DNA from: Halorhabdus amylolytica
GTDB lineage: Archaea; Halobacteriota; Halobacteria; Halobacteriales; Haloarculaceae
Reading direction: 5' to 3'
DNA: 64,000 nt
NCBI RefSeq assembly: GCF_004944975.1
Contig: NZ_SPQG01000006.1
Coordinates: forward strand, 22,850 to 86,849
In this document: piece after piece, positions 1 to 9,763 of the stretch
Numbering within the stretch: the first letter of the stretch is position 1
Layout: every line of letters starts with the position of its first letter
Program-made: the position numbers and the translations under genes
Notes under the pieces: generated by a model
Seen by the model: the letters and a program-made list of their open reading frames with translations, nothing else
Told to the model about the DNA's origin: nothing
Databases searched by the model: none

Positions 1-1032
1 GTCGATGGCGTAGCTGATCGCCTGCCGGACGCGGCGGTCCCGAAACGCCTCGATCCGGGACATGTTGAAGGCCATGTACCCGATATTGATCCCCTCGATC
101 GTGCGGACCTCGGCGGAGTCCGAGCCCTCGACGATGTCGATGCTGCTGGGGTCGAGCCCGTCGATTATCTCCATCTCGCCTTCGACCAAGGCCTGGGCGC
201 GGGTGTTGTTCTGGCCGCGAGTCAGGAACAGCACCTCGCTGGGGTCGGGACTCTCTCCCCAGTAGTCGTCGAACGCCGTCAGCTGGATGCGGCCGTTCGC
301 GTCGTCGAGGTTGGCCAGCTCGAAGGGGCCCGTCCCGACCATCTCCTGGTCGAGGTCGACGTCACCCTCGATGGCCTCCTGTGAGATGACCACCGAGGGG
401 AACATCGCCAGGTTCCGGAGGAACGGGGCATACGACTGGGTGAGCGTGATTTCGAGTTCGTAGTCGCCGGCGGCCTCGACGCTGTCGATCCAGTTGCCCA
501 GCGTGAAGGGGCCGTACGCGGAGGCGTCCTCGAAGTAGTACTCGTAGTCCTCGTCGACGAAGCGCCGATAGGTCGCGACGAAGTCGGCCGCGGTGAACTC
601 GGTCCCGTCGTGGAAGGTCACGCCCTCGCGCAGGGTCAACGTAACCGAGTCCCCCTCCATCGACCAGTCTGTCGCCAGGGCTTCGGTGAGTGCAGCCTCG
701 CCGGGCTGGAAGGCGATCAATCCTTCGTAGGCCTGGTTGGTTACCTTCGCCACCTCGCCGCTGGTGGTGTTCTGGGGATCCAGCGTCTCCGAGTGTGCCC
801 CCCGTCCGTATCTGAGTGTCGCCCCGGTGGGTTCCGTCTCGGTGTCGCCGCCGGTCTCGGTCCCCTCATCGGACCCGGTACCGTCACCCGCATCGGCAGT
901 CTCGTCCTCGGTCGTGTCGGCGTCGCCGCTGAGGCAGCCGGCAGTCGTGCCGACGCCCGTCACTGCGACCGTCGCAGTGCCGGCAGCCCGCATGAATTCC
1001 CGTCGGGACTGTTGATCGTCTTCGTGTACCAT
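1..1032 (-). CDS. ABC transporter substrate-binding lipoprotein, family 5 (C-terminus beyond window)
   Basis: Extracellular solute-binding protein of the dipeptide/oligopeptide/nickel class (SBP_bac_5), anchored outside the membrane to capture substrate for an ABC importer. The start is at 1032 and the frame stays open to base 1, so only about 344 N-terminal residues are present. The N-terminus has a twin-arginine motif (RREFMRAAG) followed by a lipobox ending AGCLS, then a Thr/Asp/Glu/Gly-rich linker typical of haloarchaeal lipoproteins. The mature part has family signatures such as LREGVTFHDGTEFTAADF. It lies 119 bp downstream of the double ATPase on the same strand; permease genes are expected beyond the left edge. 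Substrate cannot be assigned. Confidence 0.9.
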   Translation of the reverse strand, partial: MVHEDDQQSRREFMRAAGTATVAVTGVGTTAGCLSGDADTTEDETADAGDGTGSDEGTETGGDTETEPTGATLRYGRGAHSETLDPQNTTSGEVAKVTNQAYEGLIAFQPGEAALTEALATDWSMEGDSVTLTLREGVTFHDGTEFTAADFVATYRRFVDEDYEYYFEDASAYGPFTLGNWIDSVEAAGDYELEITLTQSYAPFLRNLAMFPSVVISQEAIEGDVDLDQEMVGTGPFELANLDDANGRIQLTAFDDYWGESPDPSEVLFLTRGQNNTRAQALVEGEMEIIDGLDPSSIDIVEGSDSAEVRTIEGINIGYMAFNMSRIEAFRDRRVRQAISYAID

Positions 1033-1151
1033 ACAACACCACTATCAACCAAACCCCTTAAGCATGACGCAGACACTGCATCTATTCCACAAATATCGTA
1101 GTTTCCTGGATGTTCGATCACAACAAAAACTGATATTTGACAGACAGTCAG

Positions 1152-3896
1152 TTATTCTCCCGAAGAAGTGTGTAGATGGCAAGCCACAGGGTGGTCATTC
1201 TCCACGGACAGAGTCGGCTCGTCGTATTCACAAACGCTCTCGAAGGACTCAGTCAGGATCCGGGCGGCGGCGTCCCAGTCGCCGTCGACGAGACGGTCGA
1301 ACGAACGTTCGACTGTCTCGCGGACGTCAGTCGGGAGCGGACCGCCGAAGAACTGGTCGAACAGGACCGCAGAGAGATCATCACCGCCATCCGGGACGGC
1401 CTCGGATCCGGATCCCGCACCGCCGGCCCCGACGACTGCGGCCTCCTCCCGGATCGCTTCGAGGTCGATGTCCCGGTCCTCCACGCGCTGGCGGTAGAAC
1501 ATGAGTTCGCGATACCGCTCCTGATCGATGTCCAGATCGTCCGGTGGAATGATCGCGGGGCACCGCGTACGGAACCGACAGCCCGACGGCGGATCGATCG
1601 GCGACGGGACGTCGCCTTTGAGAATCGTTCGGGCCTCCGTGTCCGCCAGCGGATCCGGCTCGGGTATCGCCGACAACAGGGCACGCGTGTAGGGGTGTTT
1701 CGGATTCTCGAACAGGGCCTCGGTCTCGGCGACTTCGGCGATCTGGCCGAGATACATGACGGCGACGCGATCGGAGATGTGACGGACGACCGAGAGGTCG
1801 TGGGCGATGAAGAGGTACGTCAGGCCGAACTCTTCCTGGAGGTCTTCCATGAGGTTGATGATCTGGGCCTGCACGGAGACGTCGAGCGCCGAGACGGGTT
1901 CGTCGGCGACGATAAAGTCGGGATCGACCGCCAGCGCTCGGGCGATACCGACCCGCTGGCGCTGCCCGCCGGACATCTCGTGGGGATAGCGGTCGTACTG
2001 AGCGCGTTCGAGACCGACAGCCTCCATGAGTTCCATGACACGCTCACGGCGCCGTCCCTCGGCGAGATCGTGGATCTTTAACGGTTCCATGATCGTCTGT
2101 CCGACAGTCATTCGGGGATCGAGACTCGACATCGGATCCTGGAAGACCATCTGCATGTCCTTGCGGCGCTCGCGTAGCTCGGCCTTCGAGAGATCGCCCA
2201 GGTCGTCACCGGCGAAGACGACCCGCCCGTCGGTCGGCGGATCGAGGTACAACAGCGCCCGGCCGGCCGTGGACTTCCCACAGCCGGACTCCCCGACCAA
2301 CCCGAGGGTCTCACCCTCCCGGATGGTGAGGTCGATCCCGTCGACAGCTCTGACGCTGGGCCGACCGCCGCCCCACACCCGATCGAGGTAGCCGGAATCC
2401 TGCTGGTAGTACTTTTGCATACCCTCGGTCTCGAGAAGAACGTCCCCGATCTCGTGGTGAGCCGCTGAAGCGACCCCCGAGACACCGTATTCGCTGCGAT
2501 CGAAGTCGTCGAGAATACACTTCGAACGATGATCGACGTCCGCGGACCCGTGCTGGGCGAACGGGATCTCCCCGGATAGACATTCCTCTTTGGCCCACGG
2601 ACACCGCGGCGCGAAGTGACAGCCCTCGGGCATGTCGATGAGGTCCGGGACGTTACCCTCGATTGGTGTCAGCCGATCGGTGTCCTCAGTGGGAATGGAC
2701 TCCAGAAGCGTGTAGGTGTAGGGATGGCTCGGGTCGGCGAAGATCTCCTCGACCGGCCCTTCCTCGACGATCTCACCGGCGTACATGACGGCGACGCGGT
2801 CACAGACTTCCGCGATGACCCCCAGGTCGTGAGTGATCATCAACACGGACATCCCGAGGTCGTCTTGGAGGTCGTCGATGAGATCGAGAATCTGGGCCTG
2901 GATGGTCACGTCGAGGGCGGTCGTCGGTTCGTCGGCGATCAGCAGGTCCGGCTGGCAGGCGAGCGCGATCGCGATCAGGACGCGCTGGCGCATTCCACCG
3001 GAGAACTCGTGGGGATACTCCTTGGCCCGCGCTGCGGCTTCCGGGATACCGACCTCGTCGAGCCGTTCGATCACCTCGGCGGCCACCTCCTCGTCGTATT
3101 CGCGACCGCCGATCGTCGGGAGGATTTCCCGGATCCCGTTGAGCCAGGTGTCCGCCGTACGCTCGCCGTACTGGTGAAGGCGCAGCGATTCGGCGACCTG
3201 CTCGCCGACAGTCACTGCGGGGTTCAACGACGTCATCGGATCCTGGAAGATCATCCCCATCTCGCCGCCGCGGACCTCCCGCATCGCGGACTCCGGGGCC
3301 GCCGTCAGGTCGACGATACCTGTCTCGATCGTGACGTCGGCGGGATCGACTCCCGTTCGGATGCGCTCGCGAGCCGCGTCGTCGACGTAGACGAACCCGT
3401 CGGCCGCGGCGTCCAGCGCCGCTTCGAGATCGGCGGCGACGAGACCAGTATCCTTTCCCGCCGAGAGATCGTTCGTCGCCGTCCGGACCGCCGCTTCCAG
3501 ATCCGCAGGATCGCTCCCGAGGACGGACGTCGCGTCGCGCAGACGGTCCGCGATAGCGGGCGTCCGGCCGTCGGACCGGAGATCGGCGACACAGTCACGG
3601 AGCTCCCCGATCGTTTCGAGAGGGTACGGGACGACCGCGTCCGCGAACGTCGAGGCGAGCTCCGTGGCCAGTTCGGTGTCCCGGAAGGTGATCCGGCCCG
3701 AAGCGATCTCGCCGGGATCGTCGACGAGGTCCATCGTCGAAAGGGCGGTGACGCTCTTCCCGGAGCCCGACTCCCCGACCAGGCCGACTGTCTCACCCTC
3801 ATCGATCGTCAGGTCGATGCCGTCGACGGCCTTGACGGTACCACGTTCCGTCTCGAACTGCGTCCGCAGGTTCGAGATCGATAGGAGATCGGTCAC
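1152..3896 (-). CDS. Dipeptide/oligopeptide-type ABC transporter, fused double ATP-binding protein
   Basis: Energises the peptide-type importer whose binding protein follows. A single polypeptide of about 914 residues carries two complete nucleotide-binding domains, like DppD and DppF joined (compare bacterial GsiA/YejF). Domain 1 has Walker A GESGSGKS (residues 41-48), Q-loop [10 protein letters not shown], signature FSGGMRQR and Walker B LLIADEP. Domain 2 has [26 protein letters not shown] and FIVADEP. Each ends in the oligopeptide-transporter C-terminal motif with cysteines ([19 protein letters not shown]). Domain 1 carries about 115 extra residues between Walker A and Q-loop. I chose GTG 3896 ([10 protein letters not shown]), where ABC homology starts; the open frame reaches 4622 but the upstream part looks non-coding and overlaps another gene. 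Confidence 0.92.
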   Translation of the reverse strand: MTDLLSISNLRTQFETERGTVKAVDGIDLTIDEGETVGLVGESGSGKSVTALSTMDLVDDPGEIASGRITFRDTELATELASTFADAVVPYPLETIGELRDCVADLRSDGRTPAIADRLRDATSVLGSDPADLEAAVRTATNDLSAGKDTGLVAADLEAALDAAADGFVYVDDAARERIRTGVDPADVTIETGIVDLTAAPESAMREVRGGEMGMIFQDPMTSLNPAVTVGEQVAESLRLHQYGERTADTWLNGIREILPTIGGREYDEEVAAEVIERLDEVGIPEAAARAKEYPHEFSGGMRQRVLIAIALACQPDLLIADEPTTALDVTIQAQILDLIDDLQDDLGMSVLMITHDLGVIAEVCDRVAVMYAGEIVEEGPVEEIFADPSHPYTYTLLESIPTEDTDRLTPIEGNVPDLIDMPEGCHFAPRCPWAKEECLSGEIPFAQHGSADVDHRSKCILDDFDRSEYGVSGVASAAHHEIGDVLLETEGMQKYYQQDSGYLDRVWGGGRPSVRAVDGIDLTIREGETLGLVGESGCGKSTAGRALLYLDPPTDGRVVFAGDDLGDLSKAELRERRKDMQMVFQDPMSSLDPRMTVGQTIMEPLKIHDLAEGRRRERVMELMEAVGLERAQYDRYPHEMSGGQRQRVGIARALAVDPDFIVADEPVSALDVSVQAQIINLMEDLQEEFGLTYLFIAHDLSVVRHISDRVAVMYLGQIAEVAETEALFENPKHPYTRALLSAIPEPDPLADTEARTILKGDVPSPIDPPSGCRFRTRCPAIIPPDDLDIDQERYRELMFYRQRVEDRDIDLEAIREEAAVVGAGGAGSGSEAVPDGGDDLSAVLFDQFFGGPLPTDVRETVERSFDRLVDGDWDAAARILTESFESVCEYDEPTLSVENDHPVACHLHTSSGE

Positions 3897-3980
3897 TGGG
3901 ATGAGTTGGCGCACCGGCGGAAAAATACCTTGCGGGAGCGGACGAGCAACGTTTTTCCCCGTGACCGTCCGTGTAGGCAC

Positions 3981-4529
3981 ATGCCCAACGGTTCGACGGA
4001 CGACGACCCGCCCGGCGGCGCGGACGAGGAGTCGCTCGATACGGCGACCGGCGATCCGACCGTGGACGGCGTTCCGCGGAACGTACAGGCTGGGGACGGC
4101 TGGCAGACGGTACTCGACGAACAGGCGGGGACTGCCGAGTCCTACCGAGAGGACGGCTGGGAAACGCTGGAACTCCACCCGGGGGACTCGGTGTTCGTCG
4201 ACAGCGAGGACCGGACAGGACTTGACGTCCTGTTGTCCGGCCCGGAGTACGAGCGCCTGGAAGCAATGGCCGCCGATCACGGGTTCGACGAGGTCGAGGT
4301 TTTCCGTGCGGTCGAGGGACCGACAGTCTATCTCCTGATCGTCGAACGAGCCCGAGAGGAGGGTATCGCCGTGCTGGTGCCAGCGTATTACGATCGTACC
4401 CGGGCCAGCGACGCCCTCGAAACTGTCCGGACTGCCGGGAAGATCCGGCTGTTCTGTCGCCGACTGGACGACGACTACGTCGAATTCTGTCACGACGACC
4501 CCGCGCCGTTCCTGCCCGCCGAGGAGTGA
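3981..4529 (+). CDS. Conserved haloarchaeal hypothetical protein
   Basis: A soluble acidic protein of 182 residues that I do not recognise with certainty. The first ~35 residues are low-complexity (Asp/Gly/Pro/Thr). The remainder looks like one compact alpha/beta domain: [20 protein letters not shown], then [20 protein letters not shown], ending PAPFLPAEE. The pattern resembles uncharacterised DUF families of Halobacteria. ATG 3981 is preferred over the open-frame start at 3906, which would overlap the upstream region of the divergent ATPase gene. It is convergent with the ModE-like gene, about 90 bp away. No membrane segment or catalytic motif is visible. Confidence 0.7.
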   Translation: MPNGSTDDDPPGGADEESLDTATGDPTVDGVPRNVQAGDGWQTVLDEQAGTAESYREDGWETLELHPGDSVFVDSEDRTGLDVLLSGPEYERLEAMAADHGFDEVEVFRAVEGPTVYLLIVERAREEGIAVLVPAYYDRTRASDALETVRTAGKIRLFCRRLDDDYVEFCHDDPAPFLPAEE

Positions 4530-4618
4530 ACCGGCGGGCGACGTCACCCGACGACCCGGTACCGTGACGGACAGTCCCGCTCCGTTCGCCCGACGTCCGC
4601 ACCGGCACTGGCGTCCAC

Positions 4619-5326
4619 TCACCGCGGGACTGCCCGCGTCGCGGCCGCTTTGAACGTCGCGACGACGGGACGACCGGCCGCCAGTTTCAGGTATTCGACG
4701 CTGGCGAGCGTGACGACGACCTGCAGGGTCAGTTCATCGCTCACCGAGACCGAGACGTGGGCGATCGCTTCGCCGCGCTCGATGTCGGTCACGGTGCCAC
4801 GGAAGCGGTTGCGCGCGCTGGTGTCCGCAGCGGGCGGGGCCGTGTCGGGGCGGTGGAGCGTGATCGCGTCGGCCCGGAACAGCACCTCGACCTCCGTCGC
4901 GTCCTCGAACAGCAGGGCGCGGACCGTTCCCGCACCGGTCTCGATCGTGGCGAGTTCGCCGTCGCGCTCGCGGACGGTCCCCGACAGCACGACCTCCTCG
5001 GTCCGGGCCGTTCCCTCGAGTGTGGCCTGCAGGCGGGCGAACCGTGCCAGCAAGTCCCGGGCGTCGTCCGTGAGTTCGCTGCCGCCGCCCTCGGCCCCGC
5101 CACGGCGACGCTCGACTAGCGGCCCGACGGCCGATTCGAGATCGGTCACCCGCTGGTGGGCCCGCGAGTACGACCGTCCGAGGGCGTCCGCGGCGGCGTT
5201 GAGCGACCGATGATCCTCGATCGCCCGCAACAGCGCGGCGTCCTCGCCGTCGAAGGTCACCCCGTCAATCCGCAGGTGGGCGGAAAAGCCCGCGTCCATG
5301 CCGCCGACTAGCCCCGGATCCGGCAT
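4619..5326 (-). CDS. ModE-like molybdate/tungstate-responsive transcriptional regulator
   Basis: DNA-binding regulator expected to control the adjacent wtpABC importer in response to molybdate or tungstate. The N-terminal half is a LysR/ModE-type winged helix ([33 protein letters not shown], roughly residues 30-65), followed by [22 protein letters not shown]. The C-terminal half has two consecutive TOBE/MOP-like oxyanion-binding segments (about 105-160 and 165-232), the second containing [21 protein letters not shown]. The start is either 5326 (MPDPGL) or 5299 (MDAGF); an in-frame extension to 5422 would run over the operator. Divergent from wtpA with the palindrome at 5368-5391 between the two. 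Confidence 0.88.
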   Translation of the reverse strand: MPDPGLVGGMDAGFSAHLRIDGVTFDGEDAALLRAIEDHRSLNAAADALGRSYSRAHQRVTDLESAVGPLVERRRGGAEGGGSELTDDARDLLARFARLQATLEGTARTEEVVLSGTVRERDGELATIETGAGTVRALLFEDATEVEVLFRADAITLHRPDTAPPAADTSARNRFRGTVTDIERGEAIAHVSVSVSDELTLQVVVTLASVEYLKLAAGRPVVATFKAAATRAVPR

Positions 5327-5367
5327 AGAGGTTTCCACCACGGGGTAACTGTTGCGTTCGGCACAAT

Positions 5368-5391
5368 CGTTATGTCCGAGAAGACATATCG
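5368..5391. promoter_or_regulatory. Candidate ModE-type operator (inverted repeat) upstream of wtpA
   Basis: Perfect inverted repeat TATGTC-N6-GACATA at 5371-5388, extending to CG(T/A)TATGTC half-sites on both flanks. Its spacing and CGTTAT-like half-sites resemble bacterial ModE boxes. It lies 15 bp before the wtpA start and 42 bp before the ModE-like gene, so occupancy could control both. A further TTATAT at 5395-5400 may be part of the wtpA promoter or a partial half-site. Confidence 0.65.
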
Positions 5392-5405
5392 TCGTTATAT
5401 CTCGG

Positions 5406-6359
5406 ATGACACAACGCGACAATCACCCGGGTACCGGGAATCCGGGGCGGGTTTCGCGCCGGGGATTCCTCGCAGGGGCGGCGGCCCTAGGGGGGTCGCT
5501 GGGGGGCTGTCTCGCCAGCGGCGCGAGCACGGTGTCGGTCCTCTCGGCGGGGAGTCTGGCGGCAGCCTTCGAGGAGCGGATCGGGTCGGCTTTCGCCGGG
5601 GCGACCGACCTCGAGTTCCAGGGAACTTACTACGGGTCCCGTGCAGTCATGCGGCTGGTCGTCGATGGCCAGCGCCGCCCGGACGTAGTGGTCAGTGCTG
5701 ACGCAACTCTGTTGCGTGATCGCCTCCGGCCGGCGACGACAACCTGGGACGTGGTCTTCGCGACGAACGCGCTCGTGATCGCGTACAATCCCGAAACCGA
5801 AGCTGGGGAGCGACTCGCGGACGGCGAACCTTGGCATGCGGTCCTCCAGTCGGCGGACGGCCGAGTCGCTCGGACCGATCCCGACCTGGATCCGCTTGGC
5901 TACCGGGCGATCCAGCTGTTCGATCTCGCGGAGCGCTACTACGACAAACCGGGCCTGGCTGGGGCCCTCCGGGCCAATACCGTGATCGAGCCGGAGGAAC
6001 CACAACTGCTCGCGGCCGTCGAGAGCGGCGAGCGGGCCGCCGCCGTCGCCTACCGGAACATGGCCCACGACTGGGACGTACCCGCCGTCGAACTACCGCC
6101 GAAACTGAACTTCGCCGACCCCCGGCTGGCAGACCACTACGCCACCGCAACCTACACGACTGCGGACGGCCCAACGTTGTCCGGACGGCCGATCCGGTAC
6201 AACGCGACCGTTCCGGAGAACGCCGACCACCCCGAGGCAGGACGGCGATTCGTCCGGTTCCTCGCCGAGCGGCCGGCCCTGCTTCGGGAATCGGGGCTAG
6301 TCGTGCCCGACGGGGTTCCGAACGGCCATGGCGACGTGCCGGAAGGGGTGATGCCGTGA
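5406..6359 (+). CDS. wtpA: Molybdate/tungstate ABC transporter substrate-binding lipoprotein WtpA
   Basis: Binds tungstate/molybdate outside the cell and hands it to WtpBC. The 317-residue protein has a Tat signal (SRRGFLAGAAALGGSLGG) with lipobox GGCLAS. Family signatures follow: VLSAGSLAAAFE at the mature N-terminus, the DVVVSADATLLRD segment, the FATNALVIAYNP core, and late tyrosine/threonine-rich segments. ATG 5406 sits just downstream of the ModE-type palindrome; an in-frame ATG at 5352 would include the operator and is rejected. Its last four bases overlap the wtpB start (GTGA), showing operon organisation. Confidence 0.93.
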   Translation: MTQRDNHPGTGNPGRVSRRGFLAGAAALGGSLGGCLASGASTVSVLSAGSLAAAFEERIGSAFAGATDLEFQGTYYGSRAVMRLVVDGQRRPDVVVSADATLLRDRLRPATTTWDVVFATNALVIAYNPETEAGERLADGEPWHAVLQSADGRVARTDPDLDPLGYRAIQLFDLAERYYDKPGLAGALRANTVIEPEEPQLLAAVESGERAAAVAYRNMAHDWDVPAVELPPKLNFADPRLADHYATATYTTADGPTLSGRPIRYNATVPENADHPEAGRRFVRFLAERPALLRESGLVVPDGVPNGHGDVPEGVMP

Positions 6360-7252
6360 CCGGCCCCGGTCCATGGCTCCTGAACCGCGTCAGACGGGAC
6401 GGCCCGGTCGCAAGCGTCGCCGATCGCGTCCCGGTATCCATCACCGAGCGCGGGGATCGAACCCTGTCGACGCCGGGCGCGACCGGCCAGCGGACCGTCA
6501 TTGCACTGCTGGGGGCCGTCCTGGTGGCGTACCTGCTCGGTCCGTTCGTCGCGTTCCTCCTGGAACATGGCCTCCCGACGCCCGGTGCCTTCGCCGATCC
6601 GGCCGTCCGGTCGGCGATCGTCGCCTCACTGGTGACCGCGCCGGTGGCGACGCTGCTGGCGACGGTCTTCGGCGTGCCGCTGGCATACGTCCTCGCACGG
6701 TACAGCTTCCGGGGGAAGCGACTCCTGGAAGCGCTGGTGGTGTTGCCACTGGTGACACCGCCGGTCGTCGGCGGGGTCGTGTTGGTGAGTGCCTTCGGCC
6801 GGCTGACGCCGATCGGGAAGGCCGCGGCGGCGTTGGGCGTGCCGCTGACGCAGGGCTACGCCGGGGTCGTCCTCGCCCAGACGTTCGTCGCCGCGCCCTT
6901 TCTCGTGGTCACCGCCCGCTCGGGGTTCGCGTCGATCGACGCCGACCTGGAGCGGGCCGCCCGGAATCTCGGGAAGGGGCCACTGGCGACGTTCCGGGAG
7001 GTCTCGCTACCGCTGACGCGGGGAAGTATCGTCGCCGGGATCGTCTTGACGTTCGCCAGGGCGCTCGGGGAGTTCGGCGCGACGATGCTACTGGGCCATC
7101 CCCCAGAGACAATGCCGACGCGTATCTGGGTTGCGTTCGTCGCCCACGGGACTGACGCGACGGTCCCGCTCGTGGTCGCACTGCTGGGTGCCGGGCTGGC
7201 GGTCGTGTTGGTCCTTCGACTGCTGGCTGGGCCCCTGGAGTTCTCGCCATGA
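6356..7252 (+). CDS. wtpB: Molybdate/tungstate ABC transporter permease WtpB
   Basis: Membrane channel of the oxyanion importer, about 298 residues with roughly six transmembrane helices after a ~45-residue cytoplasmic N-terminal tail. The EAA loop that contacts the ATPase is visible late in the protein (RAARNLGKGPLATFREVSLPL), and ARALGEFGATMLLGH is characteristic of ModB/WtpB permeases. GTG 6356 overlaps the wtpA stop; the open frame continues upstream only as a shadow of wtpA. The stop overlaps the wtpC start (ATGA), so WtpB and WtpC are probably translationally coupled. Confidence 0.93.
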   Translation: MTGPGPWLLNRVRRDGPVASVADRVPVSITERGDRTLSTPGATGQRTVIALLGAVLVAYLLGPFVAFLLEHGLPTPGAFADPAVRSAIVASLVTAPVATLLATVFGVPLAYVLARYSFRGKRLLEALVVLPLVTPPVVGGVVLVSAFGRLTPIGKAAAALGVPLTQGYAGVVLAQTFVAAPFLVVTARSGFASIDADLERAARNLGKGPLATFREVSLPLTRGSIVAGIVLTFARALGEFGATMLLGHPPETMPTRIWVAFVAHGTDATVPLVVALLGAGLAVVLVLRLLAGPLEFSP

Positions 7253-8298
7253 GCCTGGCGCTGGCCGGCATCGAGACGACCCGCGGGGACTTCTCGCTGG
7301 GCCCGCTTTCGTTGACAGTCGAGGACGGCATCACGACGGTCCTGGGTCCCTCGGGCGCGGGGAAGTCCACGTTACTCGAACTGATCGCCGGCTTCGAAAC
7401 TCCCGAATCGGGCACCGTCACCCTGGACGGCGAACGAATCGACGGACTGCCCCCGGAGAAGCGAAACGTCGGGATGGTCTTCCAGGATGCCGCGCTCTTT
7501 CCGCATCTCAGCGTCGCCGAGAACCTCCGGTTCGGCGCGCCCGAAGGGACAGACGTCGAGGGAACAGTCCGGACCCTGGGGATCGCCGACCTGCTGGATC
7601 GTGACACGACGACCCTCTCGGGCGGGGAGCGCCGACGGGTCGCCCTGGCGCGGACGCTGGTGACCGATCCCGACGCGCTGGTGCTCGACGAGCCGCTGTC
7701 GAGTCTGGACGCCCCGATCCGACGACGGCTGCGCCTCGACCTCCGGGACGTCTTGTCCGATCTCGATGTTCCGGTCGTCTACGTCACTCACGACCAAGAG
7801 GAAGCGGCAGTCGTCGGCGACCGCGTCGCCGTTCTCCTCGACGGGACGATCTGCCAGACGGGGACCGTCGGGAACGTCTTCGACGACCCGGCGACACCGA
7901 CGGTCGCGCGCTTTCTGGGGGTCGAGAACCTCCTCGAAGGGACCGTCCGCGAGCGGCACGACGGTGAGGTGACAACGGTCGAGATCGGGGAAAGCACGGT
8001 ACTCGTCGAAGAAGCGGTCGACGCTGGCATCGAGCAGGCGACCATTGGCCTGCGACCAGCGGCGATCGAGTTCGTGGGAGGGCCAGACTGGGAGAACACC
8101 CTCGCCGTCGACGTCGAGCGCGTCGTTCCGGGACGGAACGGCGCGACGGTCCTCCTCGCGGCCGACGGACTCGGGCGACTCACGGCCCGAACCGACGATC
8201 GGACCGCCGAGGCGGTTACCGCAGGCGAACGAACGACAGTCGCGATCGACCCGACCGCGATACACGTCTTCCCGCGCGGTCGGGCCGACGGTCGGTGA
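7249..8298 (+). CDS. wtpC: Molybdate/tungstate ABC transporter ATP-binding protein WtpC
   Basis: ATPase of the oxyanion importer, 349 residues. The nucleotide-binding domain covers the first ~230: Walker A GPSGAGKS, Q-loop VFQDAALFPHLSV, signature LSGGERRRVALART, Walker B ALVLDEPLSSLD and switch YVTHDQEEA. The C-terminal ~110 residues look like a TOBE regulatory domain (VENLLEGTVRERHDGEVTTVEIG...). Last gene of the wtpABC operon, ending 41 bp before the convergent trmO gene. Confidence 0.94.
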   Translation: MSLALAGIETTRGDFSLGPLSLTVEDGITTVLGPSGAGKSTLLELIAGFETPESGTVTLDGERIDGLPPEKRNVGMVFQDAALFPHLSVAENLRFGAPEGTDVEGTVRTLGIADLLDRDTTTLSGGERRRVALARTLVTDPDALVLDEPLSSLDAPIRRRLRLDLRDVLSDLDVPVVYVTHDQEEAAVVGDRVAVLLDGTICQTGTVGNVFDDPATPTVARFLGVENLLEGTVRERHDGEVTTVEIGESTVLVEEAVDAGIEQATIGLRPAAIEFVGGPDWENTLAVDVERVVPGRNGATVLLAADGLGRLTARTDDRTAEAVTAGERTTVAIDPTAIHVFPRGRADGR

Positions 8299-8338
8299 GC
8301 GACGGCCAGATCATTTCGAGCGCCCGGTGATCGTCACC

Positions 8339-8827
8339 TCACCGGAACCGGTCGTCCGCACGCCGGTCCGCGACTGCGTCGTCGCTGTCCGCGATCCAGC
8401 CGTCCGAGACACTCTCGGGCACGTCGAAGGCCCCCACGAGTGGTTTCACGTCCAGTAAGGGCGTCCCGTCGACCACGTCGACGCCGGTGACGTCGATCGT
8501 CGCGTCCGCGACTGCCTGGATCGCGACGACCGAGAGGCCGACGTTGTTGGGTCGAGTGGGGGCACGCGTGGCAAAGAGGCCACGCGGCCGATCATCGAGG
8601 AACGGTTCGACGGAAAGAGCTGCGTCATCGGGTGATTCGTGGAAGTGATACAGCAGGATACAGTGGGAGAACTCGTCGAGGTCGGCCAGACCCTCGGCGT
8701 ACGCGTCCCGGAGTTCGACCGTTCCGCGCGCGTCGGTCCCGGCCGGCTGGATCGGCATGTCCACCGCCGACTCGAACGGCGAGTGGATCGTCCCGATCGG
8801 CTCGTAGGTGACATGATCGTTCGTCAT
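8339..8827 (-). CDS. trmO: tRNA (N6-threonylcarbamoyladenosine-37 N6)-methyltransferase TrmO family
   Basis: TrmO (TsaA/VirR-like) enzymes methylate t6A37 of tRNA using S-adenosylmethionine. The 162-residue protein begins with the family motif YEPIGTIHSPF and contains LRDAYAEGLADLDEFSHCILLYHFH, LFATRAPTRPNNVGLSVV and GTPLLDVKP, all diagnostic. ATG 8827 (MTNDHVTYEPIG) is chosen; an in-frame ATG ten codons upstream adds residues not seen in the family. Convergent with wtpC. Confidence 0.9.
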   Translation of the reverse strand: MTNDHVTYEPIGTIHSPFESAVDMPIQPAGTDARGTVELRDAYAEGLADLDEFSHCILLYHFHESPDDAALSVEPFLDDRPRGLFATRAPTRPNNVGLSVVAIQAVADATIDVTGVDVVDGTPLLDVKPLVGAFDVPESVSDGWIADSDDAVADRRADDRFR

Positions 8828-8883
8828 GGGCGATCGATCGTTTCCCCATCCGATCAATGGAACGGTCCGCGTTTCGGGGCGAC

Positions 8884-9621
8884 TTACAGATCCATGCCGC
8901 CGTTGACGTCGATGACCTCGCCCGTGATGAACGACGAGCGTTCGCTCGCGAGGAAGGCGACGACATCGGCGACCTCCTCGACGTCACCGATCCGGCCCAG
9001 CGGCGTGTCCTCCCGAACCTGCTCGATGATCTCCTCCGGCAGATCGGTCACCATGCTGGTCTCGATGAACCCCGGCGCGACGCAGTTGGCCGTCGAACCC
9101 TCGCGGGCGAGTTCGTGGGCCAGCGTGCGAGTAAAGCCGAAGATACCAGCCTTCGCGGTCGCGTAATTCGCTTGCCCGAGGTTGCCGCCCTTGGCGACGA
9201 TGCTTGAGATATTGATCAACCGGCCGGACTCGGCCCCAACGATGTCGTCATAAAAGGTCTGCGTGCAGTTGAACGCACCGTCGAGGTGGACATCGAGGAC
9301 GGCCCCCCACTGTTCGTGAGTCATGTTCTCGAAAAAGACATCCTGGTTGATCCCGGCGTTGTTGACCAGCACGTCGATCGAGCCGAAGGCTTCCTTGACG
9401 TCTTCGTACATCAGTTCGACCTGCTCGGGGTCGGTCACGTCGGCCTGGACGGGGATGGCCGCCCCGCCCGCGTCCTCGACCGCCGAAACGACCGCCCGGG
9501 CCGCCTCGGCCGAGCTGTGGTAGTTGACGGCAACTGAACAGCCAGCCTCGCCGAAGCGTTCGGCGATCCCGCGACCGATTCCCCGCGACGCCCCCGTCAC
9601 CACACACGTTTTCGGTTCCAT
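8884..9621 (-). CDS. 3-oxoacyl-ACP / acetoacetyl-CoA reductase-like SDR
   Basis: Classical NAD(P)H-dependent short-chain dehydrogenase, 245 residues, of the FabG/PhaB type that reduces 3-oxoacyl thioesters. Visible are the cofactor motif TGASRGIGRGIAE, NNAG, the catalytic serine segment NISSIVAKGGNLGQANYATAKAG containing YxxxK, the PGFIET turn and a C-terminal VIDVNGGMDL. In haloarchaea, which lack fatty-acid synthase, such enzymes usually serve polyhydroxyalkanoate or other thioester metabolism; no PHA synthase lies in this window, so the substrate is inferred. ATG 9621 is used; the longer frame runs into the opposing MFS promoter. Confidence 0.88.
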   Translation of the reverse strand: MEPKTCVVTGASRGIGRGIAERFGEAGCSVAVNYHSSAEAARAVVSAVEDAGGAAIPVQADVTDPEQVELMYEDVKEAFGSIDVLVNNAGINQDVFFENMTHEQWGAVLDVHLDGAFNCTQTFYDDIVGAESGRLINISSIVAKGGNLGQANYATAKAGIFGFTRTLAHELAREGSTANCVAPGFIETSMVTDLPEEIIEQVREDTPLGRIGDVEEVADVVAFLASERSSFITGEVIDVNGGMDL

Positions 9622-9763
9622 GGATCGATCGACGCGAGCGGGCGAGAAACCTTTTGGGCGTGACGCAATATTGGCCGGGCCGGATCGATGACGACCGATC
9701 GTTCTATATTCGGAAGAACTGGTTCGTAAGACGTTTTTGCTGGTGGCGGCGACCGACGAAGGG

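Noticed and set aside
3897..4622. N-terminal extension of the double ABC ATPase frame to 4622
   Set aside because: Extra residues are Arg/Gly-rich shadow sequence overlapping the hypothetical gene at 3981; ABC homology starts at 3896.
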